Below, one piece after another: positions 1 to 7,133 of a stretch of 9,679 bases of DNA. The DNA comes from Sulfuricurvum sp. (GTDB lineage: Bacteria > Campylobacterota > Campylobacteria > Campylobacterales > Sulfurimonadaceae). Location: positions 1 through 9,679 of the forward strand of contig JACXUE010000034.1 of the NCBI GenBank assembly GCA_014764075.1, in the 5' to 3' direction. Made by a program: the position numbers and the translations under genes. Every line of letters starts with the position of its first letter. Position 1 is the stretch's first letter. A model generated the notes under the pieces. It saw nothing but the letters and a program-made list of their open reading frames with translations, was not told where the DNA came from and did no database searches.

Positions 1-1388
1 CCAAATCTCCCGATTGCCTGATCGATTACCTGCTGTGATTCCGGATTCAGCGGGCAATACTGGACGATTTCGGCATCGTTCAGTGCACCGTTAAGAACTC
101 TTTGCCCTCGAGCTTTTTGGCGCAAGAACGCTTCTCGTACCTTTTTATGAAGCTCTTTGGAGCTGACGCTTGGTTTATCTTCGGGGCTTACAGTGTGCAT
201 TTGTACGTAGAGGTCGATACGATCCAAAAAAGGGTCAGACAATCGGGAGCGGTAGCGGCTAATTTCCAAATCGGTGCAGCGACATGCGGTTGTGGTGCTA
301 AAGAGGTTGCCGCACGGGCATGGGTTCATCGCTCCTACAAAGAGGAAATTGGCTTCATACGTCACTTTGGCATTGACCCGTGAGATACGGATATGGCGGT
401 CTTCGAGGGGCTCGCGGAGTGCTTCGAGAACGGTTTTGGAAAAATGGGGGAGTTCGTCGAAAAACAATATTCCTCCGTGTGCCAAACCCACCTCTCCGAT
501 TTGGGCTTTGTGGGTACCTCCACCGAAGATGCTAGCTCCCGTGGAGGAGTGATGAGGAGATCGGAAAGGGCGCTCCGGAGTAAACGTAGGCTCTTTCCCC
601 TCCAATATCTGTAGTTTGGCGCATTCGAGTATCTCGTCGTTATGGAGTGGCGGCATGATGTGTACTAGCCGTTTGGCAATCATCGATTTTCCACTCCCCG
701 GAGAGCCTTCGAGAAGTAAGTTATGCATCCCAGCTGCTGCGATGAGGGCAGAGCGTTTGGCATGCTCTTGCCCTTTGATATCGACGAAATCGAGAGGATA
801 ATGTTCGTGAAAATAGTATTCTGTATCGTCGTGTACAATCTTATTGAAGTCAAACGTACTGATATGGGCTTGTGCTTCGGGGAGTATTTCGGCACGTAAA
901 AGATTGAGGGCATCGTTGAGGGTGTCAACACCGTAAAAAGTGATGTTGGGGATTTTTGAGAGCTTGTGCAAACTCACATTAGGGACAATGGCGCGTGTAA
1001 TAACTCTTTGGTTGGCTAACGAGAGGATGATGGGGTAAAGGAGGGTATTTTCGGTGACGCTTCCATCGAGCCCGAGTTCACCGAAAACATACCAATCCGA
1101 CAGATCTCCCTCGTAGTTTCCCAAAGCGATCAATGCGGCGATGGGGAGATCAAAATGGCTCCCCTCTTTGCGGAGATCACTAGGGGCAAGATTGACAGTG
1201 AGTCGTTTGGGCGGAAAGGTGAATTCGTTGCTCAGTAGTGCCGATTTAACCCGCTCTTTGGACTCGGTGATGGCGGTATTGGCCATGCCGACGATGGAAA
1301 ACGCAGGCAGACCCTTGGTTGCGGTGAACTGTACTTCGACACTTTTGGCGTCGATCCCCTCAAACGTTGCACACAATAGTTGCTTCAT
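1..1388 (-). CDS. yifB: YifB/ComM-family Mg-chelatase-like AAA+ ATPase, 3' end cut by window edge
   Basis: The reading frame is open from ATG at 1388 down to base 3 (462 codons, no stop), so a short C-terminal piece lies outside; the family is usually about 500 residues. The N-terminal part (about 1-170) has the Lon-protease-like ChlI fold typical of YifB, with the stretch TVNLAPSDLRKEGSHFDLP. The AAA+ module follows: Walker A GSPGSGKS at about 228-235, Walker B ILFFDE at about 307-312, and a four-cysteine cluster (C357, C359 in MNPCPCG; C369, C371) characteristic of this family. The last part is the Mg-chelatase C-terminal helical domain. Despite the name, family members are not linked to chlorophyll synthesis. 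ComM of Vibrio is known as a helicase promoting branch migration of incoming DNA in natural transformation, so a role in DNA uptake or recombination is plausible here but inferred. The gene lies 90 bases after def on the same strand. The start is preceded by only a weak GGA at 9 bases. Confidence 0.93.
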   Translation of the reverse strand, partial: MKQLLCATFEGIDAKSVEVQFTATKGLPAFSIVGMANTAITESKERVKSALLSNEFTFPPKRLTVNLAPSDLRKEGSHFDLPIAALIALGNYEGDLSDWYVFGELGLDGSVTENTLLYPIILSLANQRVITRAIVPNVSLHKLSKIPNITFYGVDTLNDALNLLRAEILPEAQAHISTFDFNKIVHDDTEYYFHEHYPLDFVDIKGQEHAKRSALIAAAGMHNLLLEGSPGSGKSMIAKRLVHIMPPLHNDEILECAKLQILEGKEPTFTPERPFRSPHHSSTGASIFGGGTHKAQIGEVGLAHGGILFFDELPHFSKTVLEALREPLEDRHIRISRVNAKVTYEANFLFVGAMNPCPCGNLFSTTTACRCTDLEISRYRSRLSDPFLDRIDLYVQMHTVSPEDKPSVSSKELHKKVREAFLRQKARGQRVLNGALNDAEIVQYCPLNPESQQVIDQAIGRF

Positions 1389-1418
1389 CGTAATAATCCA
1401 AAATATTATTTGACAAAT

Positions 1419-1424
1419 ATTGTA
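1419..1424 (-). promoter_or_regulatory. Possible -10 box for yifB
   Basis: On the minus strand the def-yifB gap contains TACAAT about 30 bases before the yifB ATG, a one-mismatch match to TATAAT. No convincing -35 element is visible, which is common for sigma-70 promoters in Campylobacterota. The site suggests that yifB can be transcribed separately from the upstream genes. No hairpin terminator is seen after def, so read-through is also possible. This is a motif match only. Confidence 0.35.
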
Positions 1425-1478
1425 GCGAAATAGAGGGGTTAAAGGGTAAATATTGCAAAATGCACTATTTTTAGAAGA

Positions 1479-1994
1479 TTATTTTTTCTCTTTTAGATTT
1501 TTTTTGTACTCTTTTTCAAACTTTTTGCGTCGCGCGTAGGAGAGTTTTTCAATAAAGAGTTTTCCATCGAGGTGGTCGATTTCGTGCTGAATTGCGATAG
1601 CAAGCAATTCGGATGCCTCTAAGATACACTTTTCACCGTGACGGTTTTGGTAGTGGAGGGTGAGGGTTTCAAAACGCTCAACATCCTCATAGAACCCAGG
1701 GACACTCAAGCACCCCTCTTGATACATCACGCTCCCTTGCGGATTGTGTATAATAGGGTTGATGATTTCAATCACATTCTCTTTGCTTTGGTTCCCCTCT
1801 TCATCGGGGATACAGAGAATAAGGGCGCGGATCGGATTAGCGACCTGAATGGCGGCGAGTCCAATGCCGTTGGAGTTCATCATGGTTTCAAACATATCAT
1901 CCAAAAATCGGTGCAAAAGATGATCAAACTGGGTGACTTCAGCAGAACGTACTTTTAGTTGTTTGTTGGGGTAGGTGATAATCGGGAGAAGCAT
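1479..1994 (-). CDS. def: Peptide deformylase
   Basis: This 171-residue metalloenzyme removes the formyl group from the N-terminal methionine of nascent proteins. All three family motifs are present: GIGLAAIQ at 43-50, EGCLS with the metal-binding Cys95, and HEIDH at 137-141 with metal ligands His137 and His141 and catalytic Glu138. Length matches the family (about 170). The C-terminus is a lysine-rich helix. The start at 1994 was chosen because the product begins MLLPIITYPN as in other deformylases, a TAAGG ribosome-binding sequence lies just upstream, and the start falls 7 bases after the stop of the GGDEF gene. A longer in-frame start at 2060 would overlap that gene and add 22 unsupported residues. 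It acts at the ribosome exit with trigger factor, encoded in the same cluster. Confidence 0.96.
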   Translation of the reverse strand: MLLPIITYPNKQLKVRSAEVTQFDHLLHRFLDDMFETMMNSNGIGLAAIQVANPIRALILCIPDEEGNQSKENVIEIINPIIHNPQGSVMYQEGCLSVPGFYEDVERFETLTLHYQNRHGEKCILEASELLAIAIQHEIDHLDGKLFIEKLSYARRKKFEKEYKKNLKEKK

Positions 1995-2001
1995 GGGAAC
2001 C

Positions 2002-3057
2002 TTACAGAGTGCAGATGTTAAAACGTGCTGATGGATCGTTATCGGCGTTTTCCATGGCATTGAGTGTGCATACCAAAATTTGTTCGATTCCGATGGCAGC
2101 GTTCAATTCGGCGACGCCGATGGCAATACGAAGCTGAATCTCTTGTTCGGCGAGGAAAAAGTTGCTGGATGCAACAAGATCATATAGCCGTTCAGAAGCT
2201 CGTTTCGCGCTTTCGATATCGGTGTGTTTGAGTACCATGGCAAAGACCCCTTCGCCGTAATGGGCGACGATATCGCTACGGCGGGAGGTTTTGAGGAGAA
2301 GGCGAGCAACGGTACGAATCATGAGCTGTTTAGCCTTTTCGCTTTGCATGGTGTTGGCAGTCTCTTTGGAGAGGCGGACGGTGATGAGAGAGCTTTTGTG
2401 TTTAAACTCATCGATTAGATTGCGCTCTTGTTCAAGTTTTGAGAGAAGATAGCGTTTGTTATAAACACCGTATTGGTTGTCAAAAATGGTCTCATGCTCC
2501 ACTTGTTTGACAATCGTTGCCGTCTCTTCATAAATGGTTTTCATATGAGAGACCTGTTTTTTCAAAATATTGCTGAGTTTAGCGACGTCGTTACTAAGCG
2601 ATGATAGCAGTTCGTTTGCCACGGCAAGAGAAGGGATTTTTTTAATCTCTTCGCTCCGTTTTTCGAGGATTTTATCCATCAAAGAGATGTTTTTATAGAG
2701 GGTTGCACTGAGCTGGAGGATACTTTTGACAGATGAAAACCCTTGTGTTAGCGTTTTTTCCAGTTCAATGCTTTTTTCGTTCTGATCGTCCTCTTCGAAT
2801 TCTAAAATAGAACCGATTTCACGGCGTAAGCTTTCGCTTTTCTCGTCCAAAAGACGGTCGAAATAGAGAGCAAAATTGTTGGGAGTAGGGGGAAGATTAT
2901 CGGAAATGAGGGCGGTGAGAACCTCTTTTGCGAAGATCTCTAAATCACTAGTGGGATCACCAAGGGCTCCGGCACTGATTATCCCGCCTGTGGTAGAAGA
3001 GGTACTCTTTTGGGCGCTTTGCCGTTGTGAACGTTTGAGATCACCGAGTCCTGCCAT
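2002..3057 (-). CDS. Degenerate GGDEF-domain protein, probably a c-di-GMP binder rather than a cyclase
   Basis: The 351-residue product has no signal peptide or membrane segment and is probably cytoplasmic. Residues 1-35 are Ser/Thr/Gly-rich and likely disordered. Residues about 38-190 are helical with coiled-coil character and include LPPTPNNFALYF at 55-66, a motif seen upstream of GGDEF domains in other cyclases. The GGDEF domain spans about 190-340, opening with DNQYGVYNKRY (usual DxLTGLxNRR). The signature position reads G268-E-G-V-F272, so the Asp/Glu residues that bind metal and catalyse GTP condensation are missing or misplaced. The inhibitory-site motif RxxD is intact as R259-R-S-D262, exactly five residues upstream of the signature as in active cyclases. 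This pattern suggests a c-di-GMP receptor (inference). The gene starts 10 bases after clpP with an AGGCG ribosome-binding sequence and ends 7 bases before def, so it is co-transcribed with them. Its biological role is not known to me. Confidence 0.88.
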   Translation of the reverse strand: MAGLGDLKRSQRQSAQKSTSSTTGGIISAGALGDPTSDLEIFAKEVLTALISDNLPPTPNNFALYFDRLLDEKSESLRREIGSILEFEEDDQNEKSIELEKTLTQGFSSVKSILQLSATLYKNISLMDKILEKRSEEIKKIPSLAVANELLSSLSNDVAKLSNILKKQVSHMKTIYEETATIVKQVEHETIFDNQYGVYNKRYLLSKLEQERNLIDEFKHKSSLITVRLSKETANTMQSEKAKQLMIRTVARLLLKTSRRSDIVAHYGEGVFAMVLKHTDIESAKRASERLYDLVASSNFFLAEQEIQLRIAIGVAELNAAIGIEQILVCTLNAMENADNDPSARFNICTL

Positions 3058-3067
3058 CTATTCGCCT

Positions 3068-3664
3068 TTATTTTTCGTCTTTTTCTTTTTGGATCAATAC
3101 TTCATCAATGATACCATAAGTTACCGCTTCAGCGGCTGACATGAAATTGTCGCGGTCGGTATCTTTTTCCAACTTTTTCACACTCTGACCGCAGTTCGCG
3201 GCCAAAATTTCGTTAAGTTCCGCTTTCATGCGGAGAATCTCTTTGGCTTGAATTTCGATATCGGTCGCCTGACCTTGCGCTCCGCCAAGAGGCTGATGGA
3301 TCATAATCCGTGCGTGAGGGAGGGCGTAGCGTTTCCCTTTGGTCCCTGAGCTGAGCAAGAATGCCCCCATTGATGCCGCTTGTCCGATACAGATGGTGCA
3401 AACATCGGGACGGATGTAGTTCATCGTGTCATAAATTGCCATTCCCGAAGTGATAACACCGCCTGGGGAGTTGATATAAAAGTAGATATCCTTGGTCGGA
3501 TCTTCTGCTTCGAGAAAGAGCAACTGCGCTACAATCGAAGAGGCCACTCCGTCATGAACATCGCCGCTGAGCATGATAATTCGGTCTTTAAGAAGGCGAG
3601 AATAGATATCGTACGATCTCTCCCCTCGTCCTGTTTTCTCAATAACGTATGGGATGTAACTCAT
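3068..3664 (-). CDS. clpP: ATP-dependent Clp protease proteolytic subunit
   Basis: A 198-residue serine protease of family S14 forms the tetradecameric chamber that degrades proteins unfolded by ClpX or ClpA. The catalytic triad is visible: Ser98 in GQAASMGA, His123 in MIHQP and Asp172 in DTDRDNF. YINSPGG at 63-69 lines the active site. Length equals the usual 190-207, with a short N-terminal peptide typical of ClpP. The start is ATG at 3664, 5 bases after the tig stop. The upstream ribosome-binding sequence is weak, so translational coupling to tig is likely. The tig-clpP pairing is widespread in bacteria; here clpX is not adjacent, and the GGDEF gene follows instead. Confidence 0.97.
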   Translation of the reverse strand: MSYIPYVIEKTGRGERSYDIYSRLLKDRIIMLSGDVHDGVASSIVAQLLFLEAEDPTKDIYFYINSPGGVITSGMAIYDTMNYIRPDVCTICIGQAASMGAFLLSSGTKGKRYALPHARIMIHQPLGGAQGQATDIEIQAKEILRMKAELNEILAANCGQSVKKLEKDTDRDNFMSAAEAVTYGIIDEVLIQKEKDEK

Positions 3665-3669
3665 CGTGA

Positions 3670-4965
3670 TTACTTGATTTTGTCGTTAAGCAATTTGCTA
3701 AGGACGCGATCTTCGATCATCGCCATTTGGATTGCCGGTAGGTAACCTGATTCTTGGTAGTGTTTGTATACCGCCGCAGGATCTTGACCCATTTGCATCG
3801 CTTCGTAATAGATGGTTTGGAGAAGCTCTTGTTCGCTGACAGTGATATTTTCCGCTTTTGCCAATGCATCGACGATGAACGTCGCTTTGACTGCACGGCA
3901 CGCATCGTCACGGAAGGTTTCACGCATCTCTTTCACTTTTTCCGCGTCGTTACGAATTTCTTCGAGTTCTGCTTCGCTGAGCTCACGCGCTTTTTTGTTG
4001 AGGGCCATATCCATCTCTTGTTCGACGATGAATTCTGGAAGATCAATTGTGAATGCGTTTACAAATGTTTCCATGAGATTTGGTTTAAGTTCATCGTTGT
4101 ATTTGACGCTCATTGCTTCACTCTCAAGCTGCTCTTTTACTTTTTCTTTGAGCATCTCAATGTTTGCGTCTTCGTAACCCGGAAGCATTTTCTTCGCCAG
4201 TTCGTCATCGATGGTTACCGCTTCTTTGGTTTGGATCGCGTTGACTTTCACTTTGAACTCTGCTGCTTTTCCGGCAAGTTTTGCTCCGCCGTAGTTTTCA
4301 GGGAAGGTTACATTGATGGTTTTTTCTTCACCTTTTTTCATCCCTATCACTTGGTCTTCGAAACCAGGGATGAATTGACCGCTTCCCAAGCGTAGGCTGA
4401 ACCCTTCAGCTTTTCCCCCTTCGAACGCTTCACCGTCCACAAACCCTTCGAAATCAATGAGGGCGATATCGCCGCTTACGAGCGCGCGATCTTCGTCAAC
4501 ATTGACCAAAGGTGCTTGCGCACTGGCAAGCTCTTCGATGCGTGTAGTGATCTCTTCGTCACTAATGGCAGGTTTTGCCACTTCCGGTACCATAGCGGCG
4601 TAATCACCGAGTTCAATCGTCGGACGGGTCGCGATTACCACTTCGACGTTAATGCCGTCATCTGTTTTTTCGAACTTAGCGATTTGCGGTTCGCCGATCA
4701 GTGTATCGGCGGCGATTGCCATCTCTGCGAGTCCTGCGTTTAAAAGATCACGAAGCGCTTGTGCTTCGGCATCTTGAACCAAGCGCTCGCCGTATTGCTT
4801 TTTAACGACACTTACTGGTACTTTTCCTTTGCGGAAACCGGCGATCTTTACCTCTTTGGAGAGTTGGTTGGCGATTTTTTCGATGTTCGCATCGATCGTT
4901 CCGCGTGTGATGGCTGCATTGATTTTCGCATTAGCTGAGTCAATTTTATTGGTTGTAATTTGCAT
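3670..4965 (-). CDS. tig: Trigger factor, ribosome-associated chaperone and peptidyl-prolyl isomerase
   Basis: The 431-residue product matches the usual length (about 430). The N-terminal ribosome-binding domain (1 to about 120) carries the signature GFRKGKVP at 43-50 that docks on ribosomal protein L23. The FKBP-type isomerase domain follows at about 155-245 (GDIALIDFEGFVDGE, FIPGFEDQVIGM). The rest is the helical C-terminal chaperone domain. It binds nascent chains as they leave the tunnel. The ATG at 4965 is chosen because it begins the conserved MQITTNKI and has AAGGGA 5 bases upstream. The frame stays open to 5148, but that extension crosses the folE start and has no family match. This is the first gene of the minus-strand cluster and is divergent from folE. 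Confidence 0.97.
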   Translation of the reverse strand: MQITTNKIDSANAKINAAITRGTIDANIEKIANQLSKEVKIAGFRKGKVPVSVVKKQYGERLVQDAEAQALRDLLNAGLAEMAIAADTLIGEPQIAKFEKTDDGINVEVVIATRPTIELGDYAAMVPEVAKPAISDEEITTRIEELASAQAPLVNVDEDRALVSGDIALIDFEGFVDGEAFEGGKAEGFSLRLGSGQFIPGFEDQVIGMKKGEEKTINVTFPENYGGAKLAGKAAEFKVKVNAIQTKEAVTIDDELAKKMLPGYEDANIEMLKEKVKEQLESEAMSVKYNDELKPNLMETFVNAFTIDLPEFIVEQEMDMALNKKARELSEAELEEIRNDAEKVKEMRETFRDDACRAVKATFIVDALAKAENITVSEQELLQTIYYEAMQMGQDPAAVYKHYQESGYLPAIQMAMIEDRVLSKLLNDKIK

Positions 4966-5009
4966 TGAATCCCTTTGTTGACGTCTCTTTTTTAGACTAA
5001 ATGGTGGCA

Positions 5010-5015
5010 ATAATA
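5010..5015 (-). promoter_or_regulatory. Possible -10 box for the tig-clpP-GGDEF-def transcript
   Basis: On the minus strand TATTAT lies about 45 bases before the tig ATG and is preceded by a T-rich run, the typical look of vegetative promoters in Campylobacterota. Transcription would begin near 5003, giving a leader of about 38 bases. This is a motif match only. Confidence 0.4.
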
Positions 5016-5082
5016 TCCAAAAAGGGTTAATTGTTCGCTGAATCAAAATAAAAGCAAAGCTCTGATAAAGTAATAAGAGAAA

Positions 5083-5088
5083 TATACT
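5083..5088 (+). promoter_or_regulatory. Possible -10 box for folE-fliI
   Basis: TATACT is a one-mismatch Pribnow box. It lies only 16 bases before the folE ATG, so a start point near 5095 would fall inside the GGAAGA ribosome-binding sequence and leave an almost leaderless transcript. A weaker TAATAA at 5071-5076 is an alternative. Neither has a clear -35 element. Confidence 0.25.
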
Positions 5089-5104
5089 TTTGGAAGATAA
5101 TCGG

Positions 5105-5692
5105 ATGTCAAATACAAAACAGCAGCAAGATTTTGAAGAAGCGGTCAAAACGATGATCGGCTATGTCGGTGAGGATGTAAACCGCGAAGGGTTAATCAAA
5201 ACTCCCCATCGGGTTCTCAAAGCGTACGAATTTATGTTTGGCGGATACAAGGAAGATCCCCAAAACATTCTCAATTCGGCACTGTTTCAATCTTCGAACG
5301 ACGAGATGGTGTTGGTCAAAGACATCGAATTTTATTCCACGTGTGAACACCATCTTCTTCCGATCATCGGTCGGGCGCATGTTGCCTATATCCCCAACGG
5401 AAAGGTGGTCGGTCTCTCCAAAATCCCCCGAGTCGTCGATGTGTTTGCCCGCCGGATGCAGATCCAAGAACAACTCACCGAACAGATTGCCGATGCGTTG
5501 ATGGAAGCGGTCGAGCCAAAAGGGGTGGCTGTTGTTATCCAAGCGCGTCACATGTGCATGGAGATGCGCGGAGTAGAAAAAATCTGCTCCACAACGACAT
5601 CGAGTGCCCTTAGAGGTCTTTTTAAGAAGGATGAGAAAACGCGTAGCGAGTTTTTTAGCCTCATTAACTCTTCGGTCGTCAACCGTTACTAG
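5105..5692 (+). CDS. folE: GTP cyclohydrolase I (type IA)
   Basis: The 195-residue enzyme converts GTP to 7,8-dihydroneopterin triphosphate, the first step towards tetrahydrofolate and also the entry to queuosine precursors. The zinc ligands are visible as Cys80 and His83 in STCEHHLLP and Cys151 in RHMCMEMRG, matching Cys110/His113/Cys181 of the E. coli enzyme. GLSKIPRVVD at 103-112 is the family signature for the active site. The ATG at 5105 is chosen because GGAAGA sits 7 bases upstream; a TTG at 5090 in the same frame would include that ribosome-binding site in the coding region. Other folate genes are not nearby. The gene is followed after 3 bases by fliI, so the two are almost certainly co-transcribed. 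Confidence 0.97.
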   Translation: MSNTKQQQDFEEAVKTMIGYVGEDVNREGLIKTPHRVLKAYEFMFGGYKEDPQNILNSALFQSSNDEMVLVKDIEFYSTCEHHLLPIIGRAHVAYIPNGKVVGLSKIPRVVDVFARRMQIQEQLTEQIADALMEAVEPKGVAVVIQARHMCMEMRGVEKICSTTTSSALRGLFKKDEKTRSEFFSLINSSVVNRY

Positions 5693-5695
5693 ATC

Positions 5696-7000
5696 ATGTC
5701 GCTCAAAGCACTACGTAGCCGTTTGGGGGCTGAAAAACTGACCACCGTATTTGGCACGGTGAGCAAAATCAGCCCAACCGTCATCATCGCCGAAGGGCTT
5801 CATGTGGGTATCGGTGATACGGTGGTGATGGTGTCGGAAACGAGTGGTGCTGAGGCGCTGGGAATGGTGAATGAAGTAGAGCGTAACCGTTTTTTTATCA
5901 CCCCGTTTCGTTTTGTCGAGGGGTTTCGGGCGGGAGACAAAGTCTATCCGAACCAAAGTGGGATGATGATTGAGGTGGGAAATGGATTGCTTGGGCGGGT
6001 TGTTGATCCGTTTATGAACCCAATTGACGGGAAGGGGCCGATCGGAGGAACCCATCTTGAGTCGATTATTAAAGCTCCGATCGCCGCAATGAAGCGGGGG
6101 ATGATTGATGAGGTTTTCGGTGTTGGAGTAAAAACGATCGATGGATTACTCACGTGTGGCAAAGGGCAAAAATTGGGGATTTTTGCGGGGAGCGGTGTGG
6201 GGAAATCGACGCTGATGGGGATGATCGTTCGCGGTGCCGATGCTCCGATCAAGGTGGTTGCCCTCATCGGTGAGCGGGGGCGCGAGGTTCCTGAATTTAT
6301 CGAAAAAAGCCTCGGGGGCAATTTGGAAAACACCGTTTTGGTTGTCGCAACAAGTGATGATTCGCCGTTGATGCGAAAATATGGGGCATTCAGTGCGATG
6401 AGCGTAGCGGAGTATTTCAAAGCTCAAGGGAGAGATGTCCTCTTTATAATGGACTCGGTGACCCGTTTTGCGATGGCGCAGCGCGAGATCGGTCTAGCTC
6501 TCGGTGAGCCTCCAACCTCTAAAGGGTACCCCCCCTCTTCATTAACGCTGTTGCCGCAACTAATGGAGCGTGCGGGTAAAGAGGAGGGGAGTGGTTCAAT
6601 CACCGCCTTTTTTACGGTTCTCGTCGAGGGGGATGATATGTCCGATCCAATTGCCGATCAGTCGCGCTCAATTCTCGATGGACACATCGTCCTCTCTCGA
6701 GAGCTTACCGATTTTGGGATCTATCCCCCTATCCATATCCTCAACTCCGCCTCACGGGTGATGAACGATATTATCACCCCCGAACATCTCGCCGCGGTTC
6801 GCCGGTTTCGCCGTCTTTATACCCTATTGAAAGAGAATGAGATGTTGATCCGCATTGGCGCTTATGTAAAAGGAACCGACAAAGAGCTCGATGAAGCAAT
6901 CTCCAAAAAAGATAAAATGGAAGCGTTTCTCTCCCAAGAGGCGATGAACTCCGTCTCGTTTAAAGAGGCGGTTGATCAGATGATTGCATTGATGGGATAG
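5696..7000 (+). CDS. fliI: Flagellum-specific ATP synthase, type III export ATPase
   Basis: The 434-residue protein is the hexameric ATPase that, with FliH and FliJ, helps feed flagellar subunits to the export gate at the inner face of the membrane. It is an F1-beta-like rotary-family ATPase: N-terminal beta-barrel domain (about 1-90), Walker A AGSGVGKS at 164-171, GERGREV at 192-198 with the catalytic glutamate region, Walker B VLFIMDS at 248-254, and the export-ATPase signature beginning GYPPSSLTLLPQLMERAG at 277. The MSLKALRSRL start resembles other Campylobacterota FliI. No Shine-Dalgarno sequence is visible before the ATG; translation probably depends on ribosomes finishing folE 3 bases upstream. 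No sigma-54 or sigma-28 promoter was seen, which suggests vegetative expression. From memory, folE-fliI adjacency also occurs in C. jejuni. No other flagellar gene is present in this window. Confidence 0.97.
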   Translation: MSLKALRSRLGAEKLTTVFGTVSKISPTVIIAEGLHVGIGDTVVMVSETSGAEALGMVNEVERNRFFITPFRFVEGFRAGDKVYPNQSGMMIEVGNGLLGRVVDPFMNPIDGKGPIGGTHLESIIKAPIAAMKRGMIDEVFGVGVKTIDGLLTCGKGQKLGIFAGSGVGKSTLMGMIVRGADAPIKVVALIGERGREVPEFIEKSLGGNLENTVLVVATSDDSPLMRKYGAFSAMSVAEYFKAQGRDVLFIMDSVTRFAMAQREIGLALGEPPTSKGYPPSSLTLLPQLMERAGKEEGSGSITAFFTVLVEGDDMSDPIADQSRSILDGHIVLSRELTDFGIYPPIHILNSASRVMNDIITPEHLAAVRRFRRLYTLLKENEMLIRIGAYVKGTDKELDEAISKKDKMEAFLSQEAMNSVSFKEAVDQMIALMG

Positions 7001-7049
7001 AATTTCTTAATCTTAAACCCCCCTAAATATAAAAATCCTTTAAGGTTCC

Positions 7050-7055
7050 TATAAC
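7050..7055 (+). promoter_or_regulatory. Possible -10 box for nifS
   Basis: TATAAC lies 78 bases before the nifS ATG in the fliI-nifS gap. It would start transcription near 7062, placing the palindrome at 7087-7103 in the early transcribed region. There is no clear -35 element, and the call is weak. Confidence 0.25.
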
Positions 7056-7086
7056 ATCGTTTGCACTATCATCCTGAAAGTTAAAC

Positions 7087-7103
7087 AAGACTAATTTAGT
7101 CTT
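7087..7103 (+). promoter_or_regulatory. Perfect 17-base palindrome upstream of nifS, possible operator
   Basis: AAGACTAA, a central T, then TTAGTCTT form a perfect odd-length inverted repeat that ends 30 bases before the nifS start. The half-site GACT...AGTC resembles the general layout of type 1 sites bound by IscR and related Rrf2 regulators of Fe-S genes (similarity from memory). As RNA it could also fold into a weak 6-bp hairpin followed by TTATT, but a terminator this close to the gene would leave little room for a downstream promoter. Confidence 0.45.
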
Positions 7104-7133
7104 TTATTAAAAACCCTCTTTTTGGAGAAGTTC

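Noticed and set aside
102..1413. Several plus-strand open frames of 60-93 codons in the first 1.4 kb
   Set aside because: All are shadows of the continuous yifB frame, which carries Walker A, Walker B and the cysteine cluster without interruption.
1995..2060. 22-codon in-frame extension upstream of def
   Set aside because: It overlaps the end of the GGDEF gene. The ATG at 1994 gives the expected family N-terminus and has a ribosome-binding site.
3754..4395. 213-codon open frame on the plus strand
   Set aside because: It lies entirely antisense to tig, and its Phe/Cys/His-rich composition is what the complement of a Glu/Lys-rich gene gives. No family is recognisable.
4992..5003. TTTAGACTAAA near the tig promoter, similar to half of the nifS palindrome
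   Set aside because: Only a short AT-rich core is shared (AGACTAA). Such 7-base matches are expected by chance, and tig has no Fe-S link.
4966..5148. 61-codon in-frame extension upstream of tig
   Set aside because: It overlaps the folE start on the opposite strand, has no ribosome-binding site and no match to trigger factor. The ATG at 4965 has a good site.
5944..6420. 158-codon open frame on the minus strand
   Set aside because: It is antisense to the well-supported fliI, is Pro/Ile/Ser-rich and has no recognisable motif.
7037..7045. CCTTTAAGG palindrome after fliI as a terminator
   Set aside because: With 4-bp arms and a single central base it cannot form a useful hairpin and has no following T-run.
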